Positions 38,320 to 48,356 of a stretch of DNA of 64,000 bases are shown one piece after another (the stretch's first letter is position 1; each line of letters begins with the position of its first letter). This DNA comes from Yersinia kristensenii. GTDB lineage: Bacteria > Pseudomonadota > Gammaproteobacteria > Enterobacterales > Enterobacteriaceae. The stretch is from contig NZ_UHIY01000001.1 of NCBI RefSeq assembly GCF_900460525.1, positions 248,001-312,000 on the forward strand, in the 5' to 3' direction. Made by a program: the position numbers and the translations under genes. A model generated the notes under the pieces. The model worked only from the letters and a program-made list of their open reading frames with translations. It did no database searches and was not told the DNA's origin.

Positions 38320-39519
38320 ATGGCAATTAAACTCGAAGTAAAGAACTTATATAAAATATTTGGTGAGCATCCAGATCGAGCTTTTAAACTACTTGAATCA
38401 GGTAAGAATAAAGAGCAGATATTTGCCAAAACTGGTTTGTCCGTTGGCGTTAAAGATGCCAATCTGGCCATTGAAGAAGGCGAGATATTCGTCATCATGG
38501 GGTTATCCGGTTCCGGTAAATCCACCCTGGTACGCCTTCTCAATCGTCTGATAGAACCCACCCGTGGTGAAGTGCTGATCGACGGCGAAGATATTGCCAA
38601 AATATCTGATAGTGCCCTGCGCACCGTACGCCGTAATAAGATAAGCATGGTCTTCCAATCCTTTGCATTAATGCCCCATTTGAATGTGCTTGATAACACC
38701 GCATTCGGTATGGAATTAGCGGGCGTCCCGCAACAGGAACGTCACGAAAAAGCTTTAGAAGCATTACGTCAGGTGAGTCTGGAAAGCTACGCGCATTCTT
38801 ATCCCGATGAGTTATCCGGCGGGATGCGTCAGCGTGTGGGTTTAGCCCGCGCCATGGCCAATAACCCCGATATTCTGTTAATGGATGAAGCTTTCTCGGC
38901 GCTCGACCCCTTAATCCGTACCGAGATGCAAGATGAGCTGGTCAAGCTACAGGCCAAACATCAACGCACTATCGTCTTTATCTCTCATGATCTGGACGAA
39001 GCCATGCGCATTGGCGATCGCATCGCCATTATGCAAGGCGGCGAAGTGGTACAAGTCGGGACACCGGATGAAATCTTGAATAATCCGGCCAATGACTATG
39101 TACGCACCTTCTTCCGTGGCGTCGACATCAGTCATGTCTTCAGTGCCAAAGATATCGCGCGCCGCCGCCCGGTATCCTTGATCCGCAAAACGCCGGGTTT
39201 CGGCCCGCGTTCGGCATTAAAACTGCTTCAGGATGAAGACCGCGATTACGGCTATGTGCTGGAACGCGGGCAGAAGTTTATCGGCGTGGTATCGATAGAT
39301 TCACTGAAAAAGGCATTGGCAGAGAACCAATCGCTGGATAGCGCCTTATTGGCAGATCCGGCACCGGTTCCCGCCGACATGCCCCTCAGTGAGCTGATTT
39401 CACTGGTTGCACAGGCCCCGTGCGCGGTTCCTGTGGTCGGTGAAGACAGCAGTTATATCGGTATTATTTCCAAAGCCATGCTGCTGCATGCTTTAGATAA
39501 GGAGACGCCAAATGAGTAA
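38320..39519 (+). CDS. proV: Glycine betaine/proline ABC transporter ATPase ProV
   Basis: A 399-residue ATPase. Walker A is GLSGSGKST, signature LSGGMRQR, Walker [14 protein letters not shown], and two C-terminal CBS domains (from about residue 280) sense ionic strength. Start ATG 38320 with GAGGAA upstream gives the same [18 protein letters not shown] as E. coli. It overlaps proW by 8 bp. Confidence 0.96.
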   Translation: MAIKLEVKNLYKIFGEHPDRAFKLLESGKNKEQIFAKTGLSVGVKDANLAIEEGEIFVIMGLSGSGKSTLVRLLNRLIEPTRGEVLIDGEDIAKISDSALRTVRRNKISMVFQSFALMPHLNVLDNTAFGMELAGVPQQERHEKALEALRQVSLESYAHSYPDELSGGMRQRVGLARAMANNPDILLMDEAFSALDPLIRTEMQDELVKLQAKHQRTIVFISHDLDEAMRIGDRIAIMQGGEVVQVGTPDEILNNPANDYVRTFFRGVDISHVFSAKDIARRRPVSLIRKTPGFGPRSALKLLQDEDRDYGYVLERGQKFIGVVSIDSLKKALAENQSLDSALLADPAPVPADMPLSELISLVAQAPCAVPVVGEDSSYIGIISKAMLLHALDKETPNE

Positions 39520-40693
39520 TCAAATCCAAAGCGGCACCCCCGTAGACAGCAACCCTTGGGCAACGGAAGCGGCAACATCAGCAGCACCGGTAGCGGCCGA
39601 CTCTACCTCTCAGACCTTGTCAGCGGCTGCTGACCCGTGGGGAGCCAGCATGGCCGAGGGTAGCCATGCCGCCAGCAGTGCCAGCCATGAGGTTGCTTCT
39701 CAGGCCGTACAGAGCCAAGCCGCACAAAGTACCGATTGGCTGAACAGCGCTCCCGCGGCCGTTCCTGAACATTTCAGCCTGATGGACCCGTTCCATAACA
39801 CTTGGGTGCCACTGGATTCGTGGGTCACCCACGGCATTGATTGGGTAGTGCTGCATTTCCGCCCGCTGTTCCAGGGCATTCGTGTGCCGGTTGACTTTAT
39901 TCTCAGCGGCTTCCAACACCTGTTGCTGGGCATGCCAGCACCGGTGGCGATTCTGGTTTTCGCTCTGATCGCGTGGCAGTTTTCTACCTTAGGGATGGGC
40001 GTGGCGACATTGGTCTCCCTGATTGCTATCGGCGCTATCGGCGCATGGTCGCAAGCCATGGTGACATTGGCGTTGGTTCTGACCTCGCTGTTCTTCTGTA
40101 TCCTTATCGGGCTACCGCTCGGGATATGGCTGGCACGCAGTAATAATGCCGCACGAATTATTCGGCCATTACTGGATGCGATGCAGACTACACCGGCCTT
40201 CGTCTATCTGGTGCCGATTGTCATGCTGTTTGGTATAGGTAATGTGCCCGGTGTGGTAGTGACCATTATCTTTGCCCTGCCGCCCATCGTCCGCCTGACT
40301 ATTTTGGGTATCAAGCAGGTGCCGGAAGACCTCATTGAGGCGGCTGAATCCTTCGGGGCCAATCCACGCCAATTATTGTTCAAAGTACAGTTACCACTGG
40401 CGATGCCGACCATCATGGCGGGTGTCAATCAGACCTTAATGCTCGCATTGTCGATGGTGGTTATTGCTTCAATGATTGCCGTTGGTGGATTGGGCCAGAT
40501 GGTGCTGCGCGGTATTGGTCGCCTTGATATGGGGCTAGCCGCTGTCGGGGGTGTCGGTATCGTGATTTTGGCAATTATTCTTGACCGTCTGACTCAATCA
40601 TTAGGTCGTGACCGTCGCAGCAAAGGCATTGGCCGCTGGTATGCTACCGGCCCTATCGGGCTGCTGACCAAACCATTTTTAAAAACCAAGTAA
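39512..40693 (+). CDS. proW: Glycine betaine/proline ABC transporter permease ProW
   Basis: A 393-residue permease. It starts with a long Ala/Ser-rich N-terminal tail of about 90 residues (repeating NPWA/ADPWG words) before the membrane core of about seven helices, which includes the ATPase-contacting loop [29 protein letters not shown]. coli ProW is about 354 residues, so this tail is longer. It is followed by an unusual 153-bp gap before proX. Confidence 0.94.
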   Translation: MSNQIQSGTPVDSNPWATEAATSAAPVAADSTSQTLSAAADPWGASMAEGSHAASSASHEVASQAVQSQAAQSTDWLNSAPAAVPEHFSLMDPFHNTWVPLDSWVTHGIDWVVLHFRPLFQGIRVPVDFILSGFQHLLLGMPAPVAILVFALIAWQFSTLGMGVATLVSLIAIGAIGAWSQAMVTLALVLTSLFFCILIGLPLGIWLARSNNAARIIRPLLDAMQTTPAFVYLVPIVMLFGIGNVPGVVVTIIFALPPIVRLTILGIKQVPEDLIEAAESFGANPRQLLFKVQLPLAMPTIMAGVNQTLMLALSMVVIASMIAVGGLGQMVLRGIGRLDMGLAAVGGVGIVILAIILDRLTQSLGRDRRSKGIGRWYATGPIGLLTKPFLKTK

Positions 40694-40734
40694 TTTCAAC
40701 TTATTGCGCTGAATTTAAGCGTAATTGTCGCAGA

Positions 40735-40816
40735 CAGTTTGGACACGGACAGCGCGCAATCACCGCAGCGTACACGCAGTACGTGAGGATGATGAGCACT
40801 GCCCTGGTTCAAACTG
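40735..40816. repeat. Palindromic repeat between proW and proX
   Basis: An 82-bp imperfect palindrome: CAGTTTG at 40735 pairs with CAAACTG ending at 40816, and the arms continue to pair inward. Its 52-bp core (40750-40801) aligns without gaps to a core in the rRNA spacer (58443-58494), 35 of 52 positions the same by eye. Transcribed, it would form a large hairpin inside the operon mRNA. Confidence 0.75.
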
Positions 40817-40846
40817 GCAAGTAAAATAGCTTAAAAGGGGAAAATT

Positions 40847-41851
40847 ATGCGTAAGACAGGAGTTTGGGTGTTAGCCCTCACCACACTAATCAGCACTCAG
40901 TTATCCGCCGCTGAGTTGCCGGGCAAAGGCGTCACTGTCCAACCTCTGCAAAGCACTATTTCAGAAGAAACTTTCCAGACCTCATTAGTCAATAAAGCGC
41001 TGGAAAAACTGGGTTACGACGTCCAGCCGACCAAAGAAGTTGACTACAATGTCGCTTATTCTTCTATCGCCGCAGGTGATGCCACTTATTTGGCCGTCAA
41101 CTGGGAGCCGCTGCATAATGACCAATACGCAGCCGCCGGTGGCGATGCGAAATTCTACCGTCAGGGCAACTTTATTGAAGGGCTGGCACAAGGGTATTTG
41201 ATTGACAAAAAAACCGCCGATAAATACCACATCACCAATATTGAGCAGCTAAAAGATCCGAAAATCGCCAAATTGTTTGATGCGAATAATGATGGCAAGG
41301 CCGATCTCACCGGCTGTAATCCGGGCTGGGGTTGTGAAGCCCCGATTAACCATCAGATTCAAGCTTATGGTCTGAGCGACACCGTCACTCATAATCAGGG
41401 TAACTATGCCGCGATGATTGCCGATACCATCACGCGCTACAAAGAAGGTAAGCCAATCCTGTATTACACCTGGACGCCGTATTGGGTCAGTGACGTGCTG
41501 GTTCCCGGCCGTGATGTTATCTGGCTACAGGTGCCGTTCTCTTCTCTGCCGGACAAAACGATCGACACTCAGCTTTCTAACGGTGCGAACTACGGCTTCC
41601 CGCCGAGTGTGATGCATATCGTCGCCAACAAAAAATGGGCCGAAGCTAACCCTGCTGCCGCCAAACTGTTCTCCATCATGAAATTATCAATCAATGATGT
41701 GAATGCTCAGAACATGCGGATGCATGCCGGTGAATCTTCAGATGCCGATATTGAACGCCATGTGAATGGTTGGATCCAAGCTCATCAGACGACCTTTGAT
41801 GGCTGGGTGAAAACTGCGGCTGAAGCCGGTAATGCTCAAGCAGCACAGTAA
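40847..41851 (+). CDS. proX: Glycine betaine-binding periplasmic protein ProX
   Basis: A 334-residue binding protein with a signal peptide ([21 protein letters not shown], cut before AELP). Aromatic residues of the betaine cage are in the usual blocks ([33 protein letters not shown]). It has an AAAGGGGA ribosome site and its own terminator. Confidence 0.96.
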   Translation: MRKTGVWVLALTTLISTQLSAAELPGKGVTVQPLQSTISEETFQTSLVNKALEKLGYDVQPTKEVDYNVAYSSIAAGDATYLAVNWEPLHNDQYAAAGGDAKFYRQGNFIEGLAQGYLIDKKTADKYHITNIEQLKDPKIAKLFDANNDGKADLTGCNPGWGCEAPINHQIQAYGLSDTVTHNQGNYAAMIADTITRYKEGKPILYYTWTPYWVSDVLVPGRDVIWLQVPFSSLPDKTIDTQLSNGANYGFPPSVMHIVANKKWAEANPAAAKLFSIMKLSINDVNAQNMRMHAGESSDADIERHVNGWIQAHQTTFDGWVKTAAEAGNAQAAQ

Positions 41852-41862
41852 GTCATGTTAAA

Positions 41863-41888
41863 CAGATACTTTCGGGTATCTGTTTTTT
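41863..41888 (+). terminator. Terminator of proVWX
   Basis: CAGATAC-TTTCGG-GTATCTG followed by six T, 11 bp after the proX stop. Confidence 0.92.
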
Positions 41889-41889
41889 C

Positions 41890-42840
41890 TTATCTGGCGG
41901 GAATTCCCGTAAACGGATGATTTCTCACCCAATGTTCAGCAATATCCTGCCGCCGACACACCCACACCCGCTCGTGTTGCGCGATATAATCCAAAAAGCG
42001 CTGTAATGCACGAAAGCGCCCTGGCCGCCCTAACAAACGGCAATGCATCCCCACCGACATCATTTTTGGCGCAGTTTCCCCCTCCGCGTACAGCACATCA
42101 AAACTGTCTTTTAAATAAGTGTAAAACTGCTCACTGGAATTAAACCCCTGCGCGGAAGCGAACCGCATGTCATTGGTATCCAAGGAATAAGGCACAATTA
42201 AATGTGGAATCACCGCCCCACTAGCACTCTGAACTTGCATCCAGAAGGGCAAATCATCGCCATAATAATCACTGTCATACAGAAAATTGCCATTATCCAC
42301 CACCAGCCGCCGGGTATTCGGGCTATCACGGCCGGTATACCAACCCGACGGTGACTGACCAAACAGGTCGCGCATCACCGCAATCGCCTGCTGCATGTGC
42401 ATCAATTCTGTGTGTTCATCAATATGTTGATAGTGCAGCCAGCGCCAGCCGTGGCAAACCACATCATAATCCGCCGCCTTAATTGCCTCAACAATCAATG
42501 GATTACGCGCCAATGCCATTACCACGCCGAACACGGTCAGGGGCAAGCCGCGGCGGGCAAACTCTTGATGAATTCGCCAGAAACCGGCTCGCGTGCCATA
42601 TTCGTAAAGTGATTCCATCGACATATGCCGAGCGGCAAAACTCTCCGCGCCGATAATATCCGAGAGAAACTGCTCCGAGCCCACATCACCGTGCAGGACA
42701 TTGTTTTCTGCCCCTTCCTCAATATTGAGTACAAACTGCACGGCAATTCTTGCTTGCCCCGGCCAGTGAACCACAGGAGGCTGCCCACCATAACCGGCTA
42801 AATCTCTTGGATATTCTTGGCTGAAATCAGTCTCGCGCAT
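41890..42840 (-). CDS. hpxB: Allantoinase, PuuE/HpxB type
   Basis: A 316-residue enzyme of the polysaccharide deacetylase-like superfamily that opens the allantoin ring to allantoate. Characteristic blocks are RIAVQFVLNIEEGAENNVLHGD, YDVVCHGWRWLHYQ and WYTGRDSPNTRRLV. It is the metal-independent PuuE type, not the amidohydrolase type. In Klebsiella the order is hpxS-hpxA-hpxB, as here. It is 53 bp after hpxA. Confidence 0.9.
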   Translation of the reverse strand: MRETDFSQEYPRDLAGYGGQPPVVHWPGQARIAVQFVLNIEEGAENNVLHGDVGSEQFLSDIIGAESFAARHMSMESLYEYGTRAGFWRIHQEFARRGLPLTVFGVVMALARNPLIVEAIKAADYDVVCHGWRWLHYQHIDEHTELMHMQQAIAVMRDLFGQSPSGWYTGRDSPNTRRLVVDNGNFLYDSDYYGDDLPFWMQVQSASGAVIPHLIVPYSLDTNDMRFASAQGFNSSEQFYTYLKDSFDVLYAEGETAPKMMSVGMHCRLLGRPGRFRALQRFLDYIAQHERVWVCRRQDIAEHWVRNHPFTGIPAR

Positions 42841-42893
42841 TGGTACATCCCATTATTGTCTGCTTATTGATTGAAGCGGTTTATTCATAGAAG

Positions 42894-43649
42894 CTATTCA
42901 TTAAAAATGCTGAACATCCCTGATAACGGCTTAGTGACCGGGAAATCCAAATCGCCGTGTTTACTGGTGGAAAGCCCTAGCACCACCAGCGATTCCACCA
43001 TTTTGACTGCCGCACTGACACCATCAATCACCGGAATGCCCAACTCTTGCGTCAGTTCTCGGGCTAAATCCGCCATCCCTCCACACCCCAACACGATTGC
43101 GCCGCTACCATCTTGTTGCTTCGCTTGTATACACATTTCCCGCACTTTCTGTTGTGCTAACCCGCTGCCATCTTCCAGCGCCAACACCGGCAGATTAATC
43201 GCGTGCAATGCAGCACACTGATGCTCAAAACCATATTGCTGCAATAAATGACGGGCGATAATCAATGTTCTCGGTAAGGTGGTGACAATAGAAAAACGAG
43301 TCGCCACCAGTGTGGCCATATGCATGGCGGCCTCCGCGATACCTATCACCGGCGCACGGGCTAACTCACGGGCAGCCAGTAATCCAGGGTCACCAAAACA
43401 GGCAATAATATGACCATCAACCCCCGCCGCTCGCCCTTGCTTCACTTGCTCCAAAACGCCGATCGCCGCAATGGCCTCATCAAAATGCCCTTCGATAGAC
43501 GGCACACCTTGTGAGGGGCAGACCGCAACAATTTTCGTGCCCGGAGCTGCAACCTGTGCCGCGGCCTGACCGATAGTTTGAGTCATGGCTTCACTGGTGT
43601 TGGGATTGATCACCTGAATAACTAGAGACCGTGACAATGGCAAAGTCAT
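42894..43649 (-). CDS. hpxA: Allantoin racemase HpxA
   Basis: A 251-residue Asp/Glu/hydantoin racemase-family enzyme. The two catalytic cysteines are in IIACFGDPG and IVLGCGGMADL. It interconverts R- and S-allantoin so the following allantoinase can use both. It overlaps hpxS by 4 bp. Confidence 0.9.
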   Translation of the reverse strand: MTLPLSRSLVIQVINPNTSEAMTQTIGQAAAQVAAPGTKIVAVCPSQGVPSIEGHFDEAIAAIGVLEQVKQGRAAGVDGHIIACFGDPGLLAARELARAPVIGIAEAAMHMATLVATRFSIVTTLPRTLIIARHLLQQYGFEHQCAALHAINLPVLALEDGSGLAQQKVREMCIQAKQQDGSGAIVLGCGGMADLARELTQELGIPVIDGVSAAVKMVESLVVLGLSTSKHGDLDFPVTKPLSGMFSIFNE

Positions 43650-44383
43650 AACAACTCCTGAGCGGGTTTCCCAGCACTAACATTGGAAAAAATACGATTG
43701 AAATCAGGGGCGTGACTGTCTTTCTCAGTAAAATGCAAACTGGCGACAATCTCATCAAAATGCTGTGCCATTCGGCTCGATAAACTGGCCGCATCACCTT
43801 GCTTGAGCAACTCCACCAGCGCGTGATGGTCATGGCAGCGGCACCCTTGCTGCCACGGCGCACCATAAGCCGCAATCACCAGCGAGGAACGCAATGTCAG
43901 TTGCGAAACCATTTCGGTCAGCACGCCATTGCCCGCAATAGCTTGCAGTTGAAGGTGAAAAAGCGCGGATAGACGTATAGCGGCCGCGCCCTGATAATCC
44001 TGATGCGCCTGCTGTTCATCACGGAGGATCTGCTCCAATGCGGCAATATGCAGCGGCTGGCACTGAGACACCACGGCAGGTAAATTGGCGCACTCCAAAA
44101 TACGGCGGGTATTAAACACATCCCGCGCTTCTGCAATACCCGGCGTAGTCACTTGTGCACCACGTTTGGGCATTAATGTCACCAATTGCTCCGCCGCAAG
44201 GCGTTGCAATACACTGCGGATCCCCGTCCGGCTAATGCCAAACACTTCTGCCAACGCCACTTCTGGTAATTTACTGCCCGGCAATAATTGGTGCTCAACA
44301 ATGGCCGTGACCAACGCGTTATAGATATGATCGTCTTGAACATCAGTAAAATAGGCGATTTTCCGACCATCCCATGTAATCAT
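43646..44383 (-). CDS. hpxS: GntR/FCD-family regulator HpxS
   Basis: A 245-residue repressor-type protein: N-terminal winged helix (HQLLPGSKLPEVALAEVFGISRTGIRSVLQRLAAEQLV) and a C-terminal FCD ligand domain with metal-binding His (HDHHALVELLKQGD). It leads the hpxSAB operon and is divergent from the permease gene. By analogy to Klebsiella it responds to allantoin. Confidence 0.88.
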   Translation of the reverse strand: MITWDGRKIAYFTDVQDDHIYNALVTAIVEHQLLPGSKLPEVALAEVFGISRTGIRSVLQRLAAEQLVTLMPKRGAQVTTPGIAEARDVFNTRRILECANLPAVVSQCQPLHIAALEQILRDEQQAHQDYQGAAAIRLSALFHLQLQAIAGNGVLTEMVSQLTLRSSLVIAAYGAPWQQGCRCHDHHALVELLKQGDAASLSSRMAQHFDEIVASLHFTEKDSHAPDFNRIFSNVSAGKPAQELL

Positions 44384-44438
44384 TCTTATCTCTCCGTATA
44401 CTTTTTAGTCATCAAATCGTACACATAAAAATAGATTC

Positions 44439-44450
44439 TTTGTATACAAA
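44439..44450. promoter_or_regulatory. Candidate HpxS operator
   Basis: TTTGTATACAAA is a perfect 12-bp palindrome midway between hpxS and hpxC. A second GTATAC lies at 44396-44401. FCD-type GntR proteins bind such short palindromes. Confidence 0.5.
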
Positions 44451-44537
44451 AATTTATTTTGGCCTGATTCCTGCAAATACTTCTCTCGTGAGGTTCATCA
44501 CATCATCTGAGTGTTATCTTTGATAGGAGCACGTTCT

Positions 44538-46025
44538 ATGCCAAATAATGAAAGAGTCTCGGGAAACGGTAGTTTTAATCCCCATTACAGCCCGAAACTC
44601 TGTAATGAGGATCTGGCTCCGACACGTGACCAGAATTGGAGTTGGTACAATATTTTTTCTTTCTGGATGTCAGATGTGCACAGCATGGGAGGTTATGTGG
44701 TTGCCGCCAGCTTCTTCGCACTCGGATTATCCAGTTGGCAAGTGTTGTTATGCTTACTAGCCGGTATCTGTATTGTGCAAATTTGTGCCAATTTGGTGGC
44801 TAAGCCCAGCCAAATGGCCGGCGTGCCTTATGCTGTTATTTGTCGGCAAGCATTTGGTGTGTTTGGAGCCAATATCCCGGCGGTCATCCGTGGGTTAATT
44901 GCCTTCGCCTGGTACGGTATCCAAACCTATCTGGCCGCCAATGCATTAATGTTGGTGATGTTAAAATTCTTTCCATCACTGATACCACTGACGCAAAGTC
45001 ATTGGCTGGGGTTATCGGCTCTGGGCTGGATCTGCTTCTCTATTATGTGGGTATTGCAGGCGATGGTGTTTTGGCACGGGATGAACGCAATTAAGCGCTT
45101 TATTGATGTTGCGGGGCCAGCGGTATACGTCGTGATGCTTTCATTGGCCGGATGGATTATTTATCAGACCGGTTTGAGCAATATTTCATTCACATTAGCC
45201 AGTAAAACCTTAACTACGTCCGAGCAAGGCTGGCAAATGCTGACCGCTACCGCGCTGGTAGTATCTTACTTCTCCGGGCCATTACTGAACTTTGGCGATT
45301 TCTCCCGTTATGGTAAAAGTATGCAGGAAATCCGCCGCGGTAACCGCTGGGGCCTGCCCTTCAATTTTCTGCTGTTCTCCATCGTCACTGTCGTGATTGT
45401 CTCCGGGACACAATCTTTATTTGGTCAAATGATCACCGATCCAATAGAAACAGTCACTCGCGTCGGTAACAGTGTTGCCGTTGCTTTGGGCTTGCTGACC
45501 ATGATAATTGCCACTATCGGGATTAACATTGTGGCTAACTTTGTCTCTCCTGCATTTGACTTTTCAAACTGTTCACCGCAGAAAATCAGTTTCCGTACCG
45601 GTGGGATGATAGCCGCCGTGGGCTCTGTCTTACTGACCCCGTGGAACCTGTTCCAATCACCCGAAATAATCCACTATACGCTTGATGTACTGGGTGCCTT
45701 TATCGGGCCGCTGTTTGGTATTTTAATAGCTGATTTCTATCTGATAAAACGCAGCCAATTACATGTGGATGACCTGTTTAATGCCACACCATCAGGGCGT
45801 TATTGGTATCGGGGTGGTTTTAATCCGAAAGCCATCATGGCGCTGTTGCCTGCCGTCGCTATTGGTCTGGTGATCAGCTTTATTCCCAGCCTGCATCAGG
45901 TGGCTAACTTTAGTTGGTTTATCGGCGTGTTACTGGGCGGGGGTTTTTACCGGTTTGCGGCCCGCCACGAACTCGCAGCCAACCATGCAGGCCTGTTTAT
46001 GCGCCCTGAGATGAGTAAAGATTAA
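44538..46025 (+). CDS. hpxC: NCS1-family allantoin permease (HpxC-like)
   Basis: A 495-residue inner-membrane carrier of the nucleobase:cation symporter-1 family. The family start NWSWYNIFSFWMSDVHSMGGYV, VPYAVICRQAFGVFGANIPA and the middle SGPLLNFGDFSRYG are present. About 12 helices. Start ATG 44538 with GGAG upstream is preferred over an opening at 44511. Allantoin as substrate is inferred from the divergent hpxSAB. Confidence 0.87.
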   Translation: MPNNERVSGNGSFNPHYSPKLCNEDLAPTRDQNWSWYNIFSFWMSDVHSMGGYVVAASFFALGLSSWQVLLCLLAGICIVQICANLVAKPSQMAGVPYAVICRQAFGVFGANIPAVIRGLIAFAWYGIQTYLAANALMLVMLKFFPSLIPLTQSHWLGLSALGWICFSIMWVLQAMVFWHGMNAIKRFIDVAGPAVYVVMLSLAGWIIYQTGLSNISFTLASKTLTTSEQGWQMLTATALVVSYFSGPLLNFGDFSRYGKSMQEIRRGNRWGLPFNFLLFSIVTVVIVSGTQSLFGQMITDPIETVTRVGNSVAVALGLLTMIIATIGINIVANFVSPAFDFSNCSPQKISFRTGGMIAAVGSVLLTPWNLFQSPEIIHYTLDVLGAFIGPLFGILIADFYLIKRSQLHVDDLFNATPSGRYWYRGGFNPKAIMALLPAVAIGLVISFIPSLHQVANFSWFIGVLLGGGFYRFAARHELAANHAGLFMRPEMSKD

Positions 46026-46047
46026 GTTCAGGAAATCCCAAAACAAC

Positions 46048-46079
46048 GAAGCCCTGAGTTATTGCTAACTCAGGGCTTC
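46048..46079. terminator. Terminator after hpxC
   Basis: Perfect 14-bp stem GAAGCCCTGAGTTA / TAACTCAGGGCTTC with loop TTGC. It separates hpxC from the convergent tRNA-Asp gene and can serve both. Confidence 0.88.
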
Positions 46080-46086
46080 TGAATGT

Positions 46087-46163
46087 TGGCGGTGCGGACG
46101 GGACTCGAACCCGCGACCCCCGGCGTGACAGGCCGGTATTCTAACCGACTGAACTACCGCACC
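46087..46163 (-). tRNA. aspV: tRNA-Asp (anticodon GTC)
   Basis: 77 bases with encoded CCA. Acceptor GGTGCGG / CCGCACC, anticodon loop CTGTCAC with GTC, and T-loop GTTCGAGTC. The acceptor and anticodon stems differ from the second tRNA-Asp copy at 55041. It lies downstream of dnaQ, as aspV does in E. coli. Confidence 0.96.
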
Positions 46164-46275
46164 ACGCTGCTGTTCCGGTTAAGAACGACTCGAATATTAC
46201 GGATGCAATGCAATCTCGTCAACACTTTTTCCAGTAAAATAAGCCGTTTGCACAGTTTTCCATCTGGATGTCGTT

Positions 46276-47055
46276 TTATTCTGCGTTTGCACTGTCTTCT
46301 GTTTCAAGAGGCATCCGCCATAAACAGCTACCGCCCTTTTTCATCACCAAATCCAGACGAGATTCATGGGCGGCTATTTCTTCTTCAGCGGCATAAATTA
46401 TTTTCAACCCAGATGCTGGGCGAGTAATGCGCTGGATGTCTTCTGAGGAATTATTCTGCGACTGATCACCTTCCATTGAAAAAGAAAGTGACGTCTGGCC
46501 GCCAGTCATCGCCAGATAAACTTCCGCCAAAATTTCGGCATCGAGTAATGCGCCGTGCAATGTCCGCTTGGTATTATCTATCAGGTAGCGATCACACAAA
46601 GCATCAAGGTTATTTCGCTTGCCGGGGAACAGGCGGCGTGCCAGCAACAAGCTGTCAGTGATGGTACAGAAGGTTTCCGTTTTCGGAATGTCCTGCTGCA
46701 ACATGCGGAATTCATAGTCCATAAAGCCGATATCAAACGCCGCGTTATGGATGACTAATTCAGCGCCGCGGATAAACTCAAGAAACTCCGATGCTATATC
46801 AGCAAAAGTAGGTTTATCCGCCAAAAACTCATCACTGATACCATGAACACCGTAAGCTTCTGGGTCTACCAGCCGGTCAGGTTTGATATAAACATGGAAA
46901 TTTCTGCCGGTCAGACGGCGGTTGATCACTTCAACGGCACCGATCTCAATAATCTTATGGCCTTCATAATGAACGCCAAGCTTATTCATACCGGTGGTTT
47001 CAGTATCCAGAACAATCTGTCGGGTCGGTGTAACTTGCATATTGCCAGTGCTCAT
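46276..47055 (-). CDS. dnaQ: DNA polymerase III epsilon (proofreading exonuclease)
   Basis: A 259-residue 3'-5' exonuclease of the DEDDh class. ExoI is VLDTETTGM, ExoII HNAAFDIGFMD, ExoIII HGALLDAEILAEVY. The C-terminal part binds the alpha subunit. The short N-terminal leader (MSTGNMQVTP) is a few residues longer than in E. coli. It is divergent from rnhA with a 55-bp gap, a conserved arrangement. Confidence 0.95.
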   Translation of the reverse strand: MSTGNMQVTPTRQIVLDTETTGMNKLGVHYEGHKIIEIGAVEVINRRLTGRNFHVYIKPDRLVDPEAYGVHGISDEFLADKPTFADIASEFLEFIRGAELVIHNAAFDIGFMDYEFRMLQQDIPKTETFCTITDSLLLARRLFPGKRNNLDALCDRYLIDNTKRTLHGALLDAEILAEVYLAMTGGQTSLSFSMEGDQSQNNSSEDIQRITRPASGLKIIYAAEEEIAAHESRLDLVMKKGGSCLWRMPLETEDSANAE

Positions 47056-47110
47056 AGCGCTCGTTTATGTCAGACTTAACGTTTAAACAGATAGGAAGAG
47101 TCTACCAGAG

Positions 47111-47575
47111 ATGACTAAACAGGTAGAAATTTTCACCGATGGATCTTGCCTTGGCAATCCTGGCCCCGGTGGTTACGGCGCAATTTTGCGTTACAAGCAA
47201 CATGAAAAAACTTTTAGCGCTGGCTATTTCCTGACAACAAACAACCGCATGGAGCTAATGGCCGCTATCGTCGCGCTGGAGGCGTTGACCTCACCTTGTG
47301 AAGTCACACTCAGCACCGACAGCCAATATGTACGCCAGGGGATTACTCAGTGGATTCATAACTGGAAAAAACGCGGTTGGAAAACCACTGACCGCAAACC
47401 GGTGCGTAATGTCGATTTATGGCAACGTCTTGATTTAGCTATCCAAACTCATGTAATTCAATGGGAATGGGTCAAAGGCCATGCCGGTCATCCAGAAAAC
47501 GAACGCTGCGATGAATTGGCCCGCGAAGGCGCAAACTCACCGACGATGGAAGATACCGGGTATATCCCTAATTAA
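47111..47575 (+). CDS. rnhA: Ribonuclease HI
   Basis: A 154-residue enzyme that cuts RNA in RNA-DNA hybrids. The catalytic D-E-D-D set is in [28 protein letters not shown] and [10 protein letters not shown], with the His loop [11 protein letters not shown]. Length is as in E. coli. Confidence 0.96.
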   Translation: MTKQVEIFTDGSCLGNPGPGGYGAILRYKQHEKTFSAGYFLTTNNRMELMAAIVALEALTSPCEVTLSTDSQYVRQGITQWIHNWKKRGWKTTDRKPVRNVDLWQRLDLAIQTHVIQWEWVKGHAGHPENERCDELAREGANSPTMEDTGYIPN

Positions 47576-47590
47576 TGCGTGACTGCCAAC

Positions 47591-48310
47591 TCAGGGTTGG
47601 TCACGATAGCTTTTGGTCGCACCCACTGCCCGGCTAAACCAAGGTTTACGTGCGCCGAACTTCATCGGATTAAACGTCAATGGAATAGTGCGTTTGCGGG
47701 CAACAATCAAGCTGACACAACCCAAAGCGGGCAGATGGGTGCTGATAAAGCGCCCACCTTCTTTATGCCACGGCAACACGTGAAAGCGCGATAAATACAA
47801 AACTTCATAATTCAATAAACTCAACCAGTCTAACAAGCGCATCTGAGTAAACATGCGGCTAACATGGGGTTGCCGCTGGCGTAATAACGGCACCAGCTTC
47901 CCTGCGCCCAATAGACTCATGGGATTAAAGTTGCTGATAACCAGCCAGCCGTCATCAATCAGTACCCGATCCACCTCACGTAAAATGCGGTGCGGATCAG
48001 TGGCATAGGCTAAAGTATGGGACAGTAAGCAAGCATCCACAGATTTCTCAGCAAAAGGTAACTGATATGGGCTGGCAAGCACCTGCATATTTTTGCCCTG
48101 CTCCCCCACATTCACCTGATGAGAGATTGCGCATTTATCGCTAGCGATTTCAGCGCTCAAATGGCCTATCTTCAATAAGTGGAAACCAAAGAACTTCGGC
48201 CACCAGGGCTGCAATTGCTGCTCAATCGCCGCACGATAATACTCTCCCCAAGGTAACTCAGCCCAAGACGTGGGCGTATCAATCTTTTGGCGTGTTTGTG
48301 CTGGTTTCAT
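47591..48310 (-). CDS. yafS: Class I SAM methyltransferase YafS
   Basis: A 239-residue methyltransferase-fold protein (ACLLSHTLAYATDPHRILREVDRVLIDDGWLVISNFNP is the type 11 core). It is conserved between rnhA and gloB, as in E. coli. The substrate is unknown. It is divergent from gloB and convergent with rnhA. Confidence 0.88.
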   Translation of the reverse strand: MKPAQTRQKIDTPTSWAELPWGEYYRAAIEQQLQPWWPKFFGFHLLKIGHLSAEIASDKCAISHQVNVGEQGKNMQVLASPYQLPFAEKSVDACLLSHTLAYATDPHRILREVDRVLIDDGWLVISNFNPMSLLGAGKLVPLLRQRQPHVSRMFTQMRLLDWLSLLNYEVLYLSRFHVLPWHKEGGRFISTHLPALGCVSLIVARKRTIPLTFNPMKFGARKPWFSRAVGATKSYRDQP

Positions 48311-48356
48311 GTTTTAACGTCTTCTTTCAAACTGTTGCCAATAAAAGAGGTATCTA

